Shown one piece after another: positions 1 through 10,241 of a DNA stretch of 64,000 bases. The stretch spans positions 12,632,501-12,696,500 of the forward strand of contig JAUIMM010000115.1 of NCBI GenBank assembly GCA_031769625.1. The letters run 5' to 3'. The notes below the pieces were generated by a model that saw nothing but the letters and a program-made list of their open reading frames with translations, did no database searches and had not been told where the DNA came from. This stretch comes from Taudactylus pleione (lineage: Eukaryota; Chordata; Amphibia; Anura; Myobatrachidae). Position 1 is the stretch's first letter. Each line of letters opens with the position of its first letter. The position numbers and the translations under genes were made by a program.

Positions 1-22
1 TAGGCAGTGGTTCATTTACTAA

Positions 23-407
23 TACCGCTTTTATACCAAAGTTCCTGGTCTATCCCGGAGGTTGGAACAGGGTTCCAATCCGGATCAGACCCGGAACATC
101 CCAGGGGCGACCCAGGATATTCCCGAGTTGGCGCTGTTCACATCGGAGCCGAGTCTGCAGTACCCCTGCTCTTCCGCCGTTGAAGTGTACGCTTGGAGAC
201 GTCATCTCCAAGCGCCACTGAAGCCGGCCAATCGTCTGGCATGTGGCGCGATCCAGGTCATCGTGACCCGGATGGCACCGTTTACACTGCAGGGTAGCAC
301 GGGAACGACTCATGGCCAACCCCGCAAAATACCCGGGTATTTACACCAACAAAATCCCGGGTTGATGTGCATCAACCCAGGATTTTTAGCTTGGTATAAA
401 AGGGGTA
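23..407. mobile_element. MITE with TACCGCTTTTA-type ends
   Basis: The left end reads TACCGCTTTTATACC and the right end GGTATAAAAGGGGTA, an imperfect terminal inverted repeat. The GC-rich interior carries short inverted repeats. A second member lies at 32061-32477, and its interior (GGTTCCAATCCGGATC) is shared in inverted orientation. No transposase is encoded; open frames across it are by-products of GC content. Superfamily and target duplication are not resolved. Confidence 0.6.
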
Positions 408-937
408 TTGGACTCACAGCCAATAGTTTGGGAAGATCTCCAGCACACATCAGTAAAGGGCAGGTAGACTGTAGGAGTGGGGAATGCTGTTTTGTGTGCC
501 CTAACCCTACAAAGAACAGCCTGGATTTGGGATCCCACACTTGTGGTTCCACTATTAGTGAAATATGGCACATCTATCTAGCACGGCAGATGATTAAGGA
601 ATTAGAGAGGGATCATGTTGCTCAAATTTTCTAAATATTTATTTACATTGATCAGCACCAATTCTGTAAAGCCAGGACCAGCATTTTGGGAAAATCTGCA
701 CCAATCCTGAATCACTGAAATTCATCCACAAATGTATCCACATTTACAAATTAAAACAATTTAAATTGACAATCTCTATTCCTGATAGAATTTTATATCA
801 TAGATTAATCATATAAATACAGCAGCATGTCAGTGTCTGCTGTTAGCTGGCAAAGTTCTGTCCCCAAGGCAGGTTACACTTTTCCTATTTCTTCCTACCT
901 AGCCCCATTTACAATGACTAAATCCAGCAGAAACCAG
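408..937. other. Unclassified spacer
   Basis: AT-rich sequence. I see no coding potential, terminal repeat or RNA gene here. Confidence 0.4.
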
Positions 938-1256
938 TAAAGCTGGGTACACACCTCAGCGATGTGCCAACCCAGTCACGCGGCGATGTAATGTAACAAT
1001 ATATCACATGCCATACACACTGTGTGATCCGCCGCACAACTACACATATATTGTTCCATGCTTAATGTAACTCCACCGCGTCATCCGTCGCATTGTTCCA
1101 TCAGATGTGCAGCACATCAGTTGGGAAGATGCATCCACCGAATTCATCAAACAATGCATTGCGTGGATTTGGGGGTGCACACTATATAATGTTTTTTGCA
1201 ATCCACCCTGGATCGCATGATCGGCCAATATATTATATAGTGTGAACCCAGCTTTA
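938..1256. mobile_element. MITE with TAAAGCTGGGT ends
   Basis: The ends are TAAAGCTGGGTACACAC and GTGTGAACCCAGCTTTA, a clear inverted repeat that finishes in TA on both sides, which would fit a TA-targeting (Tc1/mariner-like) element. The interior is non-coding and CpG-containing, with short inverted repeats around the ATATAT segments. Confidence 0.65.
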
Positions 1257-1278
1257 GAATGGTTAGGGCTTGGAGAAA

Positions 1279-1838
1279 CTCAGCTTTATTCAGCAAGGTA
1301 CACATGCAAGCAGATGCACGCACCCGTCCGCTGCGAGAATATGCTAATCAATACATACGCACGGAGACCATAGCACAAGGTGCAGATGCCCAGCCCCATA
1401 ATAAGCCGCCCATCTCCCTTTACTCACAGCCTGATCAGCACGCAAGATAGAGTAAACATCAGTAACACTGATAACCATTGGACACATTAGCATAATAGTG
1501 GATGACCTGACCTGCCGCAGGAATTTGTTCGCTTCCTGTGTACAGCTTACGGTATGGCTGCATATGCCGCCGCACTGCCTTAATTATGCACTTCCCTATA
1601 ACGGCGTTATAATGCCTGCGTTCGCCTGACCACACCCCATCACCACCCACAAATGGCACTTTCTGTCAATCGTTTTCGGAAGGGTCTGCGTACACACTGC
1701 GTGTAGTCTGCGTACCATGATCTAATCACACTGGCAAGTTCGCGCATACGCAGTGCGATGCATACACATGCGCAGAGCAAAAACATCGGCCAAGTGCGTG
1801 CGTTCTCTCCTGTGCGTTCCTTGCTGAAGCAGGCCCTC
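1279..1838. mobile_element. Degraded MITE, GGGCCTGATTCAG-related ends
   Basis: The left end reads TTTATTCAGCAAGG. The right end, reverse complemented, reads GGGCCTGCTTCAGCAAGG. This is a decayed terminal inverted repeat related to the elements at 2398, 4352, 7133 and 22448. The interior is CpG-rich, with no coding sequence. Confidence 0.5.
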
Positions 1839-2397
1839 ATTCCAGTAAATATTTGCTATTTATATCTGAATCATAACAGAAATATCTGTATAGTTGTGTG
1901 GCAAAGTTTATGAAGGAATGTGTTTGACTGCCCTCTGCTGGACTGAAAAAAAAATGAAACGTAAAAAATTCTAAGCAAGAAAAAAAAAAAGTCTTTCACA
2001 GTTGCTGTGTTGTCAGAGAATCATGGGAGAGTGAGGTACCGTAGGAATGTATAATAGCTTGATGACTACTGATTATCTTTAAATACTCATAATCATGTCT
2101 GAGTCATGTCAGAATATTGTGTAATATACGTATTCAGGAATTACTATATTACTTTGCTTATTTAATTGGAAATAAAGAGAATTAAAAATATAACATTGTA
2201 CAGTTTAATTTTACCCCAATATATTTTAATCTCAATATTGTATACCAGGCTTTTCCTAACTTGACGCTGGGCTGCAGGCTTAAATGCTTTGATCAAATCA
2301 TAACAAACTCCCCTTGGTTTTATTTGCTACACATATAGATTTGCAGTATATGTTTGTTAGCGCCGATAGCAAAAGTTTTTCTGTTTTTCTAACTATA
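1839..2397. other. Unclassified AT-rich spacer
   Basis: AT-rich sequence with A runs. No gene, terminal repeat or tandem array recognised. Confidence 0.4.
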
Positions 2398-2929
2398 GCC
2401 TGATTCAGAGATGAACACTAATGTGACTGTAGCTGCGATTTTGCACGGAACGCAGCTCCGAAAATACGCTAATATCCTAATAGTTCCAAAGCTTACCTGA
2501 GCATAAGGATGCCCACCGCTGCCTTCTTATATGCGTATGACGATGCTTACCTGCGTAAATATCGGTAACATCAATGCACATCGAGCCGCTATCTAGATCT
2601 TGCGGCAGGTCTGATAAGCCGCAGACTCATCAGAACTCCTGACACGCAGAGGGCTCTCATGCTGCGTAGGAGATCGCAAGGGCTAATTTATGCACGCCCA
2701 TGTAATGGCGTTTAAACAGTCAGACACTCCTGTGCTTTATTAACCATCCTCGTTATTTCTCCCAAACGCTGACTACCTGCCACTCACTTTGCAAAATGGA
2801 TCCCCTGTGTGTGCGAAATTGCAAGACAATCGCAGCGCGTACACAGTGCGGCTTATACGCATGCGCAATGGCTAACAATCACGCGATCTGTATAAAAATC
2901 ACATTAGCATTCATCTCTGAATCAGGCCC
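2398..2929. mobile_element. MITE with GCCTGATTCAG ends
   Basis: The inverted repeat extends beyond 25 bp: the left end reads GCCTGATTCAGAGATGAA and the right end TTCATCTCTGAATCAGGCCC, followed on both sides by related CTAATGTGA sequence. The interior (CGCAGAGGGCTCTCATGC) is shared with the element at 22448-22856, so the two are one family. No transposase is encoded. Confidence 0.75.
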
Positions 2930-3254
2930 TTGACCCTCAAAGCACCCAAACAGTCCAGATTTTAAGAATATCCGTGATTGAGCACACATGATTAAATAAA
3001 AATTATTGAGGTACTAATTATTGAGGAATGCGCTCTGCGCTGTATCCTCATTGTAACAGGGTCTCCATAGTAAAGAAGGTGCGTTGTTACACATGTGCGA
3101 CCTCCGACCCAATGGCCTAACCTCACATTTTTCTTCCTCTGTCCTATATGTCTGGACACAAAAGACATACCCCTTAGCAGGGCCGGATTAAGGTCTATGG
3201 GGGCCCCTGGGCAACAAATGTGCGGGGCCCTTATCAATAAAATAATCAAAGTTG

Positions 3255-3293
<39 letters not shown>

Positions 3294-3345
3294 TGTATAT
3301 AGACTGGTGTCAATATAACGTGAGATACAACGCCAGCTTTCTGAC
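2930..3345. other. Spacer with hAT-like end fragment and (TA)n microsatellite
   Basis: From 3178 the sequence CAGGGCCGGATTAAGG followed by GGGGCCCCTGGGC resembles the terminus of a small hAT element, with no matching second end visible. A pure (TA)n run covers about 3258-3291 and touches the truncated 5' end of the Penelope-like element. Confidence 0.45.
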
Positions 3346-4351
3346 AATGAGACTTATATGAGATTCTACCATAATCCCACTAGGTCCATTAAGTGTAAAA
3401 TTGATGCTCTGATTGAGACAGGTTTGAACGCTTTGTGGATTGATCATAAAACTGCTGGTAGTTATATTAGAGACACCTCAGATTTCCTTGATAAGGTGAG
3501 AACGTTGGCTCCCATCACTTCCCAGATGTGTTTTGCCACGCTAGATGTAAAATCTTTATACACCATTATTCCACACATACAGGGCATTAATGCGATACGT
3601 AATTCTATGCTACAGTCCAGGCATACTGAACCTCCTGTTGAGTTTTTGATCTCGCTGACTGACTTGATCTTAAAACAAAACTATTTAAGATATGGCTGTA
3701 ACTACTATGCCCAAATAACTGATACAGCTATGGGCTCAAATCTAGCGCCTTCAAACGCCAATCTGTACATGGCGGCATTTGAGGAGAAGTACATTGCAAA
3801 TCATTTTAGTGACAAATTGGTCACATACTTACGTTTCATTGATGATATTTTCATCATTTGGTCTGGCACAAAATATGAATTTAATGAAATGGTTGAACAG
3901 TTAAATTCTCTTGCAAACTGGTCAAATTCACTTTTAATATTGACATGCATTCCATTGATTTCCTGGACGTCTCAGTTTTTAAAGATAATGACCATCTGGG
4001 CTTTACCTTATTCAGAAAAGCAACTGACCATAATACAATTTTGAGGGCAAACAGTCAACATCCAGGTTCCCTCAAGGAAAGCCTTCCTGTGTCTCAGTTT
4101 TTACGAGTTTTGCGGATCAATTCCTCGGATATTAAAGCTAAACAACAAGTAGAGGAAATAAGACTGCATTTCCTGGAACGAGGGTACTCACCAAAAACCA
4201 GCATTCGGTGTATTAATAAAGCTTATCGACGACTTACGATGCCATCTGTTTCTGACCGTATCACCAAGAAGCCAGATCGTTTGGTACATGTCGCCACATT
4301 TGACCATATGTCTTCTGTCTCTGGACACATATACAAGAAACACTGGCCTTT
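3346..4351 (+). pseudogene. Penelope-like element, reverse transcriptase part (5'-truncated)
   Basis: This is the RT region of a Penelope-like retroelement, which copies its own RNA into the chromosome. The frame from 3358 shows the PLE-type segment FATLDVKSLYTIIP (motif A, catalytic D), then TAMGSNLAPSNANLYMA (motif B region) and RFIDDIF (motif C, two catalytic Asp). A frameshift near 3915-3945 moves the frame to IDFLDVSVFKDN and on to the fingerless C-terminal part (FLERGYSP, INKAYRR), which ends at a MITE at 4352. The N-terminal third is absent: the start lies next to a TA microsatellite, so this is 5'-truncated and dead. Downstream of the MITE the same frame resumes (4901-5450). Neptune-type PLE is the likeliest assignment from the motif style; that part is inference. 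Confidence 0.85.
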
Positions 4352-4900
4352 GGCCCTCATTCAGAGCCGTACGCTCTGAGCAGAGCGCACGCTCTGAATG
4401 AGGGCCGGGCTCCATTTTCATGGAGCGTCCTCCTGGACGCTCGTATAGCTGTGGGTCACCACCCACAGGCTATACGAGCGTGCATTGTGATGGTCGCGAA
4501 GGTCGAGACCATCGCGACCATCGAATTTGCGAGCCGGAGCCTGCGGTTGAGGTTTTCAACCGCAAGCTCCGGAGTGATTTTGGCTCTATCAGAGCCAAAA
4601 TCACTCCCACTGACATCACTAGTGATGTCAGTGGGCCGGCTTTTGACGGGAGGCGTTCCCGTGGGAACGCCCCTGTCAGGGAGGCACGCCCCTGGCACGC
4701 CCACCAAAGGGGGCGTGCTGTCAATCAACATTGACAGCACGCCCCCTTTGATCGGACACAACGAGCGAAGGACTTTCCTTCGCTCGTCGCGTCTGGCGCA
4801 TGCGCACGACGGAGCTCCCTCCGTCGTGCGCATGCTCAGTCCATAACATTGACCCACTTGCGAGCGGACAGCCGCTCGCGAGTGGGTCTGAATCAGGCCC
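4352..4900. mobile_element. Multi-hairpin MITE inserted in the Penelope-like element
   Basis: The ends are GGCCCTCATTCAG and CTGAATCAGGCCC, flanked on both sides by TTT (4349-4351 and 4901-4903), a probable 3-bp target duplication. Almost every base lies in one of about twelve adjacent palindromes. Examples: 4352-4406 (16-bp arms with a smaller hairpin in the loop), 4438-4480, 4489-4522, 4534-4572, 4571-4607 (17-bp perfect arms, 3-base loop), 4606-4635 (perfect 15+15), 4652-4671, 4706-4749 (19-bp perfect arms), 4761-4787, 4798-4835 (17-bp perfect arms) and 4851-4888. Open frames on both strands are by-products of palindromy. The 3-bp duplication would fit a PIF/Harbinger-mobilised element, but TTT is not the classical TWA. 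Confidence 0.85.
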
Positions 4901-5450
4901 TTTATTCACAACTGATCCAGCACTCAAATTGGGGAGATGCCCACCCCCGATGAAAGCTTATAGAAGGGGGCCCAATCTTAGACAGATCTTGATGCGTCCT
5001 ATGTTTCAACCTCAAACTGTGGCCACTTCCTGGCTTAATACCAGTAAGACCGGCTGTTTTAAATGTGGCTCCTGCGTCATTTGTCGAGCGATGCTAAGTG
5101 GTGACACATTTCCCCATCCACATAGTGGGAAAAAGATTAAAATTAGACACAAGCTCATATGCACGATGGACTTTGTAGTTTATTTTCTCACATGCCCATG
5201 TGGTTTATACTACGTCGGAATGACCACAAGGCCTTTTTGTGAAAGGATGGCCAACCACCATGCCTCAATTCGGGCTGCTCTTGACTCCAATAAATCTGAC
5301 AAACCGGTGGCTAAACACTTTTTGAACCAAGGACACCAGGTCTCGTCGTTGCAATGCATGTTAATCGATCACGTCCCAAAATTGACCAGAGGTGGTGATC
5401 ATGAATTAATACTCCGTATGCGGGAAGCTTGATGGATTTACAATTTAAAT
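4901..5450 (+). pseudogene. Penelope-like element, GIY-YIG endonuclease part
   Basis: This continues the RT frame after the MITE. A cysteine-rich linker (TGCFKCGSCVICRAM, CxxC pairs) precedes a GIY-YIG nuclease domain with VVYFLTCPCGLYYVGMT (the GIY...YIG equivalent), an Arg in TTRPFCERM, then HFLNQGH and RGGDHELILRMREA. This layout of RT, CCHH-like linker and GIY-YIG is diagnostic of endonuclease-positive Penelope-like elements; the nuclease nicks the target to prime reverse transcription. A TGA follows MREA at about 5430. The conserved W-I-Y tail continues in frame after it, so the stop is probably a lesion rather than the natural end. Confidence 0.85.
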
Positions 5451-6330
5451 ACGACAGTTCCCTGCAGTTTGATTGAGAATAACCCATTGTAAGTATTCCT
5501 ACAATGACCCTTTGGTCTGAATGTTTGCATTACTGTAATAACCGTGCTAATGTGTATACTTGGTGTGATACTATGGAACACAATGTATTCTTAGCTATTA
5601 TTGCTAAGCTGATTTTATTATTATATTCAAATGAATTGATTTCATAGTCCATCTATGATGGTCATTTATTAGATGTTATTGGTGGTAATTGTCATTTTGT
5701 CTTGTTTGTGGTGGTATATTGATTATTTTGATTACTATTTAAATTTTTTTATTTTATTTTCTATCTTAGTATTTTTCTATTTGTGGTTTAAGATATTTTT
5801 GTGTATTGTGTGGTATTGTATTGTTAATATTATGTACACACTGTATGAGCTCCCTTATTCTTGCCTGGGTGTGATCTACACTATAGCGATAACTCTGATA
5901 TTTATATTTTTCGCATATGTGTAGTTTTGATACTGTGGCACATATTCATGTGCCCGCAGTGATCCATTTGATTATACTGTTATCTAGATACCTGGATGGT
6001 GCTATCCTATCTATGTACTAACTTCCGGAGATGTTTGTATGGTGACCCGCAAGCCAGACGGGTTGCCTATTTACAGCATCGACTTCCGGCACGCACACAC
6101 ACTTCTGGTTTGGTGTTATACACGGAAGTGTCCCCGTCTAGCCACGTATGTTGCTTGGCCGGTTGCTGTGGATACAACAGATGTATGGCCACTAGAGAGG
6201 CGTACTATGATCCTGCCCTCCTAATTAGAAGGTATGTGTATGCTTCGTGCGTCACCATAGTGACGCATTATATCCAGGTGAATGTTATTATGACTTGTTT
6301 AATTGATAATTGTTAATTACATATGCTTTA
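5451..6330 (+). other. Probable 3' region of the Penelope-like element and AT-rich spacer
   Basis: Non-coding AT-rich sequence directly after the endonuclease, turning moderately GC-rich at 6030-6260. Position suggests the element's 3' untranslated region, but I see no poly(A), terminal repeat or target duplication to fix its end. Confidence 0.4.
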
Positions 6331-6718
6331 TAAGGGAGCTCTTGTGGTATAGCCAGTATGTCCCAGGGTGACCACCCCTGCCACCCCTCCTAAAATCTGG
6401 CCTTGACCCTTAGTGTCTCTTTGAAAAACTGTGCCCCAAACATACCAGTGCGTGTTATATATAACAGTGGCTGTGCCACTATACTCCACTGTGCCACCAC
6501 AGCTGCCCACACTACAAGTTCCACTACCACTACTGCATGTACATGCATGTGCACACTACAAACAAAGCACGCCACCTGCTTTAACCTGCTCCTAGCGGGA
6601 TCTCCCTTTGCATATTCCTGCATTGTGTAGTAATGACCCTGTGTTGTCTCACTTCCAAGCAACAAGCCTTCTCTAAATGGGCTCCTGCGGTACCAGTAGT
6701 TCATCATTCTTAACCACA
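6331..6718. other. Unclassified spacer
   Basis: No supported feature. Some CCACTGTGCCAC-like short repeats occur around 6460-6540. Confidence 0.35.
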
Positions 6719-6726
6719 GTCTAGAG

Positions 6727-7046
6727 CAGTGGTTCCCAAACTGTGCGCAGCGGCACCCTGGGGTGCCTCGGAACACTTGAAGGGGTGCCTCAAGTTGGTG
6801 GTCCAGCACCAAATCAAATTCTTTATGGTCAAAGTAATGTAAATATGTGCACAAATAGAAGCACAAACCTGTCTACAACCACATAACCAAACCTAAGGAT
6901 GACAGGTCAGAACAATTTACTTCACTGTTCTACTTCACTACATTTTTTTCTGAATTTCTCAAAAACAAACTTTTGGCTTAGGGGTGCCGAGAAAACAATG
7001 CTGATGCACTAGGGCACCATGATTCAAAAAAGTTTGGGAACCACTG
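6727..7046. mobile_element. Small non-autonomous hAT element
   Basis: The ends CAGTGGTTCCCAAACTGTG and AGTTTGGGAACCACTG are a classic vertebrate hAT (Charlie/MER5-like) inverted repeat. The flanks GTCTAGAG (6719-6726) and ATCTAGAG (7047-7054) match at 7 of 8 positions, the expected hAT 8-bp target duplication. The interior is non-coding. Confidence 0.9.
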
Positions 7047-7132
7047 ATCTAGAGGATTATACAATACAGAGAGGGGGCAGAAAGTCAGACTAGTGATACT
7101 AATATAGCATGTCATTCTGCATATGGGATATA

Positions 7133-7651
7133 GGGCCTGATTCAGAGCCGGACTCTCTGACAGAGCGCTCGCTCTGAATCAGGGCCGGCCCTCTGGTTTA
7201 TTTGAGCGGCCTCCTGGCCGCTCAAATAGCTGTGGGTGACAACCCACAGCTATAGCGAGCGGCCAGGAAGATGGTCGCGATGTTCAAGACCATTGCGACC
7301 ATCGGGCTTGCAACGAGACCCTTGTGGTAGGGTCTCGTTGCCGCAAGCCCAAGAGTGCTTTCGGCTCTAACAGAGCAGAAAGCACTCCCACTGACATCAC
7401 TTGTGATGTCAGTGGGGCCGGCCCCAGGCGGTAGGCGTTCCAATGGAAACGCCTCCGTCTGGTCAGCCACGCCCCCGGCCAGCCCACGAAAGGGGGCGTG
7501 ATGTCACTCAACATCGACAGCACGCCCCCTTTGATACGAGACCCGGAGCGACAGTTTGCCCGTCTCTATCCGGGTCTCGCGCATGCGCACTCGGCAACCA
7601 TCGACCCGCTTGCGAGCGCATACCGCTTGCGAACGGGTCTGAATCAGGCCC
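7133..7651. mobile_element. Multi-hairpin MITE, second copy of the 4352 family
   Basis: The ends are GGGCCTGATTCAGAGC and CTGAATCAGGCCC, flanked by ATA on both sides (7130-7132 and 7652-7654). Like 4352-4900 it is a chain of hairpins in the same order, including a CACTGACATCACTTGTG palindrome, the GGGGGCGTG...CACGCCCCC hairpin and the terminal ACCCGCTTGCGAGCG hairpin. Several loops and arms differ from the first copy, so the two are diverged family members. Non-coding. Confidence 0.85.
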
Positions 7652-8095
7652 ATAGTCAGGATCCCGATGGCCAGAATGCCGATGGTCCCAATACCGACAG
7701 AAGCATCCCGATGGTCACAATTCTGACGGTGAGTATTAGGGTTAAGCACTAGGGGGATGGTTAGGGTTAGGCTGCAGGAGGGGCCGGTTAGGGTTGGGAT
7801 GCGGGAGGGGAGGCTAAGGTTAGGCTGTGGGAGGGGTGGGTTTGGGTTAGGCTGAGGGAAGGGTCGGTTAGGGTTTGGCTGTGGGAGGGGCCCGTTAGAG
7901 TTAGGCTGCGGGAGGGTACGGTTAGGGTTAGGCTGACAGAGGCGCTGGTTAGGGTTAGGCTGCGGGAGGGAACGGTTAGGTTAGGCTGGGGGAGGGGCCG
8001 GTTAGGTACACCGTCGGTACTCTGCACTGAGGATACTTCCATTCCATGTACTGAGGACAGCGTTAGCAACCCCGCTGTGCCGTCATTGCTGTCAC
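7652..8095. repeat. TTAGGG-containing minisatellite element
   Basis: From about 7735 to 8010 a unit of roughly 25-30 bp containing GGTTAGGGTTAGGCTG and GGGAGGGG is repeated about ten times. It is flanked by sequence with CCCGATGG and CCGACGG motifs. The same design, with CCCTAACC on the plus strand, recurs at 24861-25345 and 26838-27316, so this is an interspersed family rather than a true telomere. Frames across it are by-products. Confidence 0.75.
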
Positions 8096-8189
8096 AGTAA
8101 GCGCACTATTGGTGTATCCAACCCACACTGTATAACACACTGTATCCGTGTTGGAAAATGGAAGCTGAACTGCCACATGTTAGTGCCGC

Positions 8190-8487
8190 TTAGCTTAGTC
8201 AGCCAGCTAGCTGAATGCAACATTTTGGCCTTAACTAGATGAAAAAAATAATATTGTGAGGTGATCAAAATTTATTGGAAATGACTGGAAATAAATGTTA
8301 TTGAGGTTAACAATAATGTAGGAACAAAAACAGACCCATTTTATGTGATTTTAGCTGTTTTTGATATTTTAAGAAAACAATCCAGATCCAAAACCAAAAC
8401 CGAAACACAAAACACCAAGGAAAAAAATCCAAAACCAGGGGAGATCCAGATCCAAAACCAAAACACAAGGGTCGGGGCACATCTCTA
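8190..8487 (+). mobile_element. Solo 3' end of a C-family hAT element
   Basis: This stretch parallels the last 300 bp of hAT copy C (43390-43695). It has the same TTTTGGCC...TAACTAGATG segment, the same run of AATCCAGATCCAAAACC subterminal repeats and the same terminus ACATCTCTA at 8487. No transposase or second end is present, so it is a 5'-truncated or recombined relic. Confidence 0.75.
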
Positions 8488-9901
8488 TTTGTTTCATATT
8501 AATGTTGTGATGTTAAGCAGCTGACCAGGCAAGCGGTCTGACTCTTTATAAACTTCTGCAAGTTAGATGCATATGGCAGCTTCATCTTTTACACTCAGCA
8601 CAACGTTGATCCTGTTGAAGTAGCCAACTTTCCATGCTGAGCTTACTGCAATGTGTGTGTTTTATAGACATAGGCCTTACCACGCAAAGAAAAGTGTGCT
8701 AAAGAAAAGAACAGTTGCTTTTTGTTAACTTTCTTTTTTTACTGCTGAAAAAGATGACTGGCTCATTTGAGCCGTCAGTCAAAATACGAACCAATTGTGG
8801 CTTTCTAACTCTAGCAGTATTCTATGACAGAAGGAGAGTTCTTTCAAATAAAAGAAAAGCAAGTCTAACTTGGCCTTGTGCCTCACAGCTGTTGGAGCAT
8901 GACTCCCTGATAATTGTTGTATATTAACCTGGCATGAACCCACTTACCAAGCACACCTGCTGCTTGGAACTTTCAGACTTTACTATTGTGCAAGACTGGT
9001 CTGTTGTACTTAAAGCGTCTGAGGCATTTTATATTGGACTGATATAAAATAAATGTATTTCTGCAGCAACTCGGTGTGTAAGGTAAACTCAGTGTTGGCT
9101 GCTACAGATTAAACAATTGGCAACAGTTGAAATAAGATTATCAATACTTCAGCTGTAGTATGTTTAAACACACTAATCTCATGATACAATTTGTATTCCT
9201 GTGCGGGTTTTAAATGCTTTAACTATGGACCCATCAAACACATTTGAAAAAAAACTGAATAGCAACTTTCCTTTTGCAGCTGTTCATGCAGGACTAACAT
9301 GTGCTTATATGTTATTCTTTTGTGTTTTATATTGATTACCCCCTACAGTTTGTTCAGTGCTCTGAAAGGGAAAAGAGGGTAGAGTGGAGGGCACGTGAGA
9401 TGGGAGTAGGGGGGTATTTAATTTTTACACCAATACTGGCCAAGTTTGGCTCCGAGTTTGAAATCAGGATTCTTTTACAATTTGGTCACAAGCATGGTCT
9501 AATAGTGATACTGCCCCATGATTTGCCAATAATTGTAATCTGTGGTCTTGATTTTCAGGCTTACTGTATCATCAAGAACATTTTGTGCGGTTATAGTAAT
9601 GTTTTGTGCTTATGCTATGGTTAGCTGATGTATATTGTACTTATGCTTTGCTATTATGCAATGTTTTTTTATATTATGCACCATATAACTATCGAATACT
9701 AAGAATATCTGTATTTGCCACCTCTCCCTATAGCCATAGTAAGGTTTCCTGCTACATCTGATGCTCCTTGTCTGATAAGGAGAGATTTTCTGGCTGTTTA
9801 CATTGCTGCCACTCCTGAGGGTGAAGTTTGTGGCAATTGGTCAGTGAATGAGCCATTTACTGTGTTCTTCCTCCTGTCTGTATATGAGAAGACTAACTCT
9901 G
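8488..9901. other. Unclassified spacer
   Basis: AT-rich sequence with scattered short frames but no recognisable domain, terminal repeat or RNA. It may be unique or ancient repeat sequence. Confidence 0.4.
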
Positions 9902-10241
9902 AAGGCCCATACACACAGGACGATAACCATGAATGATAACTATATCGTTGAATGATATATCGTTCATATCGTCCAGTGTGTATGCACTCACCGATGAACA
10001 ATGCACGCTCCCGCGGGTCGTTAACAATATACCCAGTCGGCTGTACATGCAGATCAATCAGGGGATATTGATAACGATGCCATGCTGCCGAGTGCAGCAT
10101 GACCTGGCTCCTCCCCCCGCCGACAATCGCCATTGCCGGCATCGTCATGTGAGGATGCACTTAACGATGCCGGCACCCCCAGCCGGGCCCACCATTGACG
10201 ACAACTCCCCGAACACACATCGTCCAGTGTGTACTGGCCTT
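9902..10241. mobile_element. MITE with AAGGCCCATACACAC ends
   Basis: The left end reads AAGGCCCATACACACAGGAC and the right end, reverse complemented, AAGGCCAGTACACACTGGAC. Internal hairpins include CATGCTGC/GCAGCATG (10079-10099) and GCCGGCATCGT/ACGATGCCGGC (about 10136-10174). Related CCATACAC ends occur at 29620 and 31258. Non-coding. Confidence 0.75.

Noticed and set aside
62..634. 190-codon open frame near the window start
   Set aside because: It crosses a MITE boundary (23-407), has no recognisable domain, and GC-rich palindromic sequence gives open frames on both strands.
4420..4857. Overlapping 104-133 codon frames on both strands
   Set aside because: They fall entirely in the multi-hairpin MITE; mirror-image frames are a consequence of palindromes.
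5673..5924. Hydrophobic 83-codon frame as a small membrane protein
   Set aside because: It is AT-rich sequence encoding Phe/Leu/Ile by composition, in the 3' region of a dead retroelement, with no supporting signal.
7735..8010. Interstitial telomere or chromosome-fusion scar
   Set aside because: TTAGGG is embedded in a longer degenerate unit with element-like flanks, and the same structure recurs twice in the window.
9301..9624. 107-codon open frame as a possible host gene
   Set aside because: No domain, no exon structure, no codon bias visible; similar frames occur by chance in AT-rich spacer.
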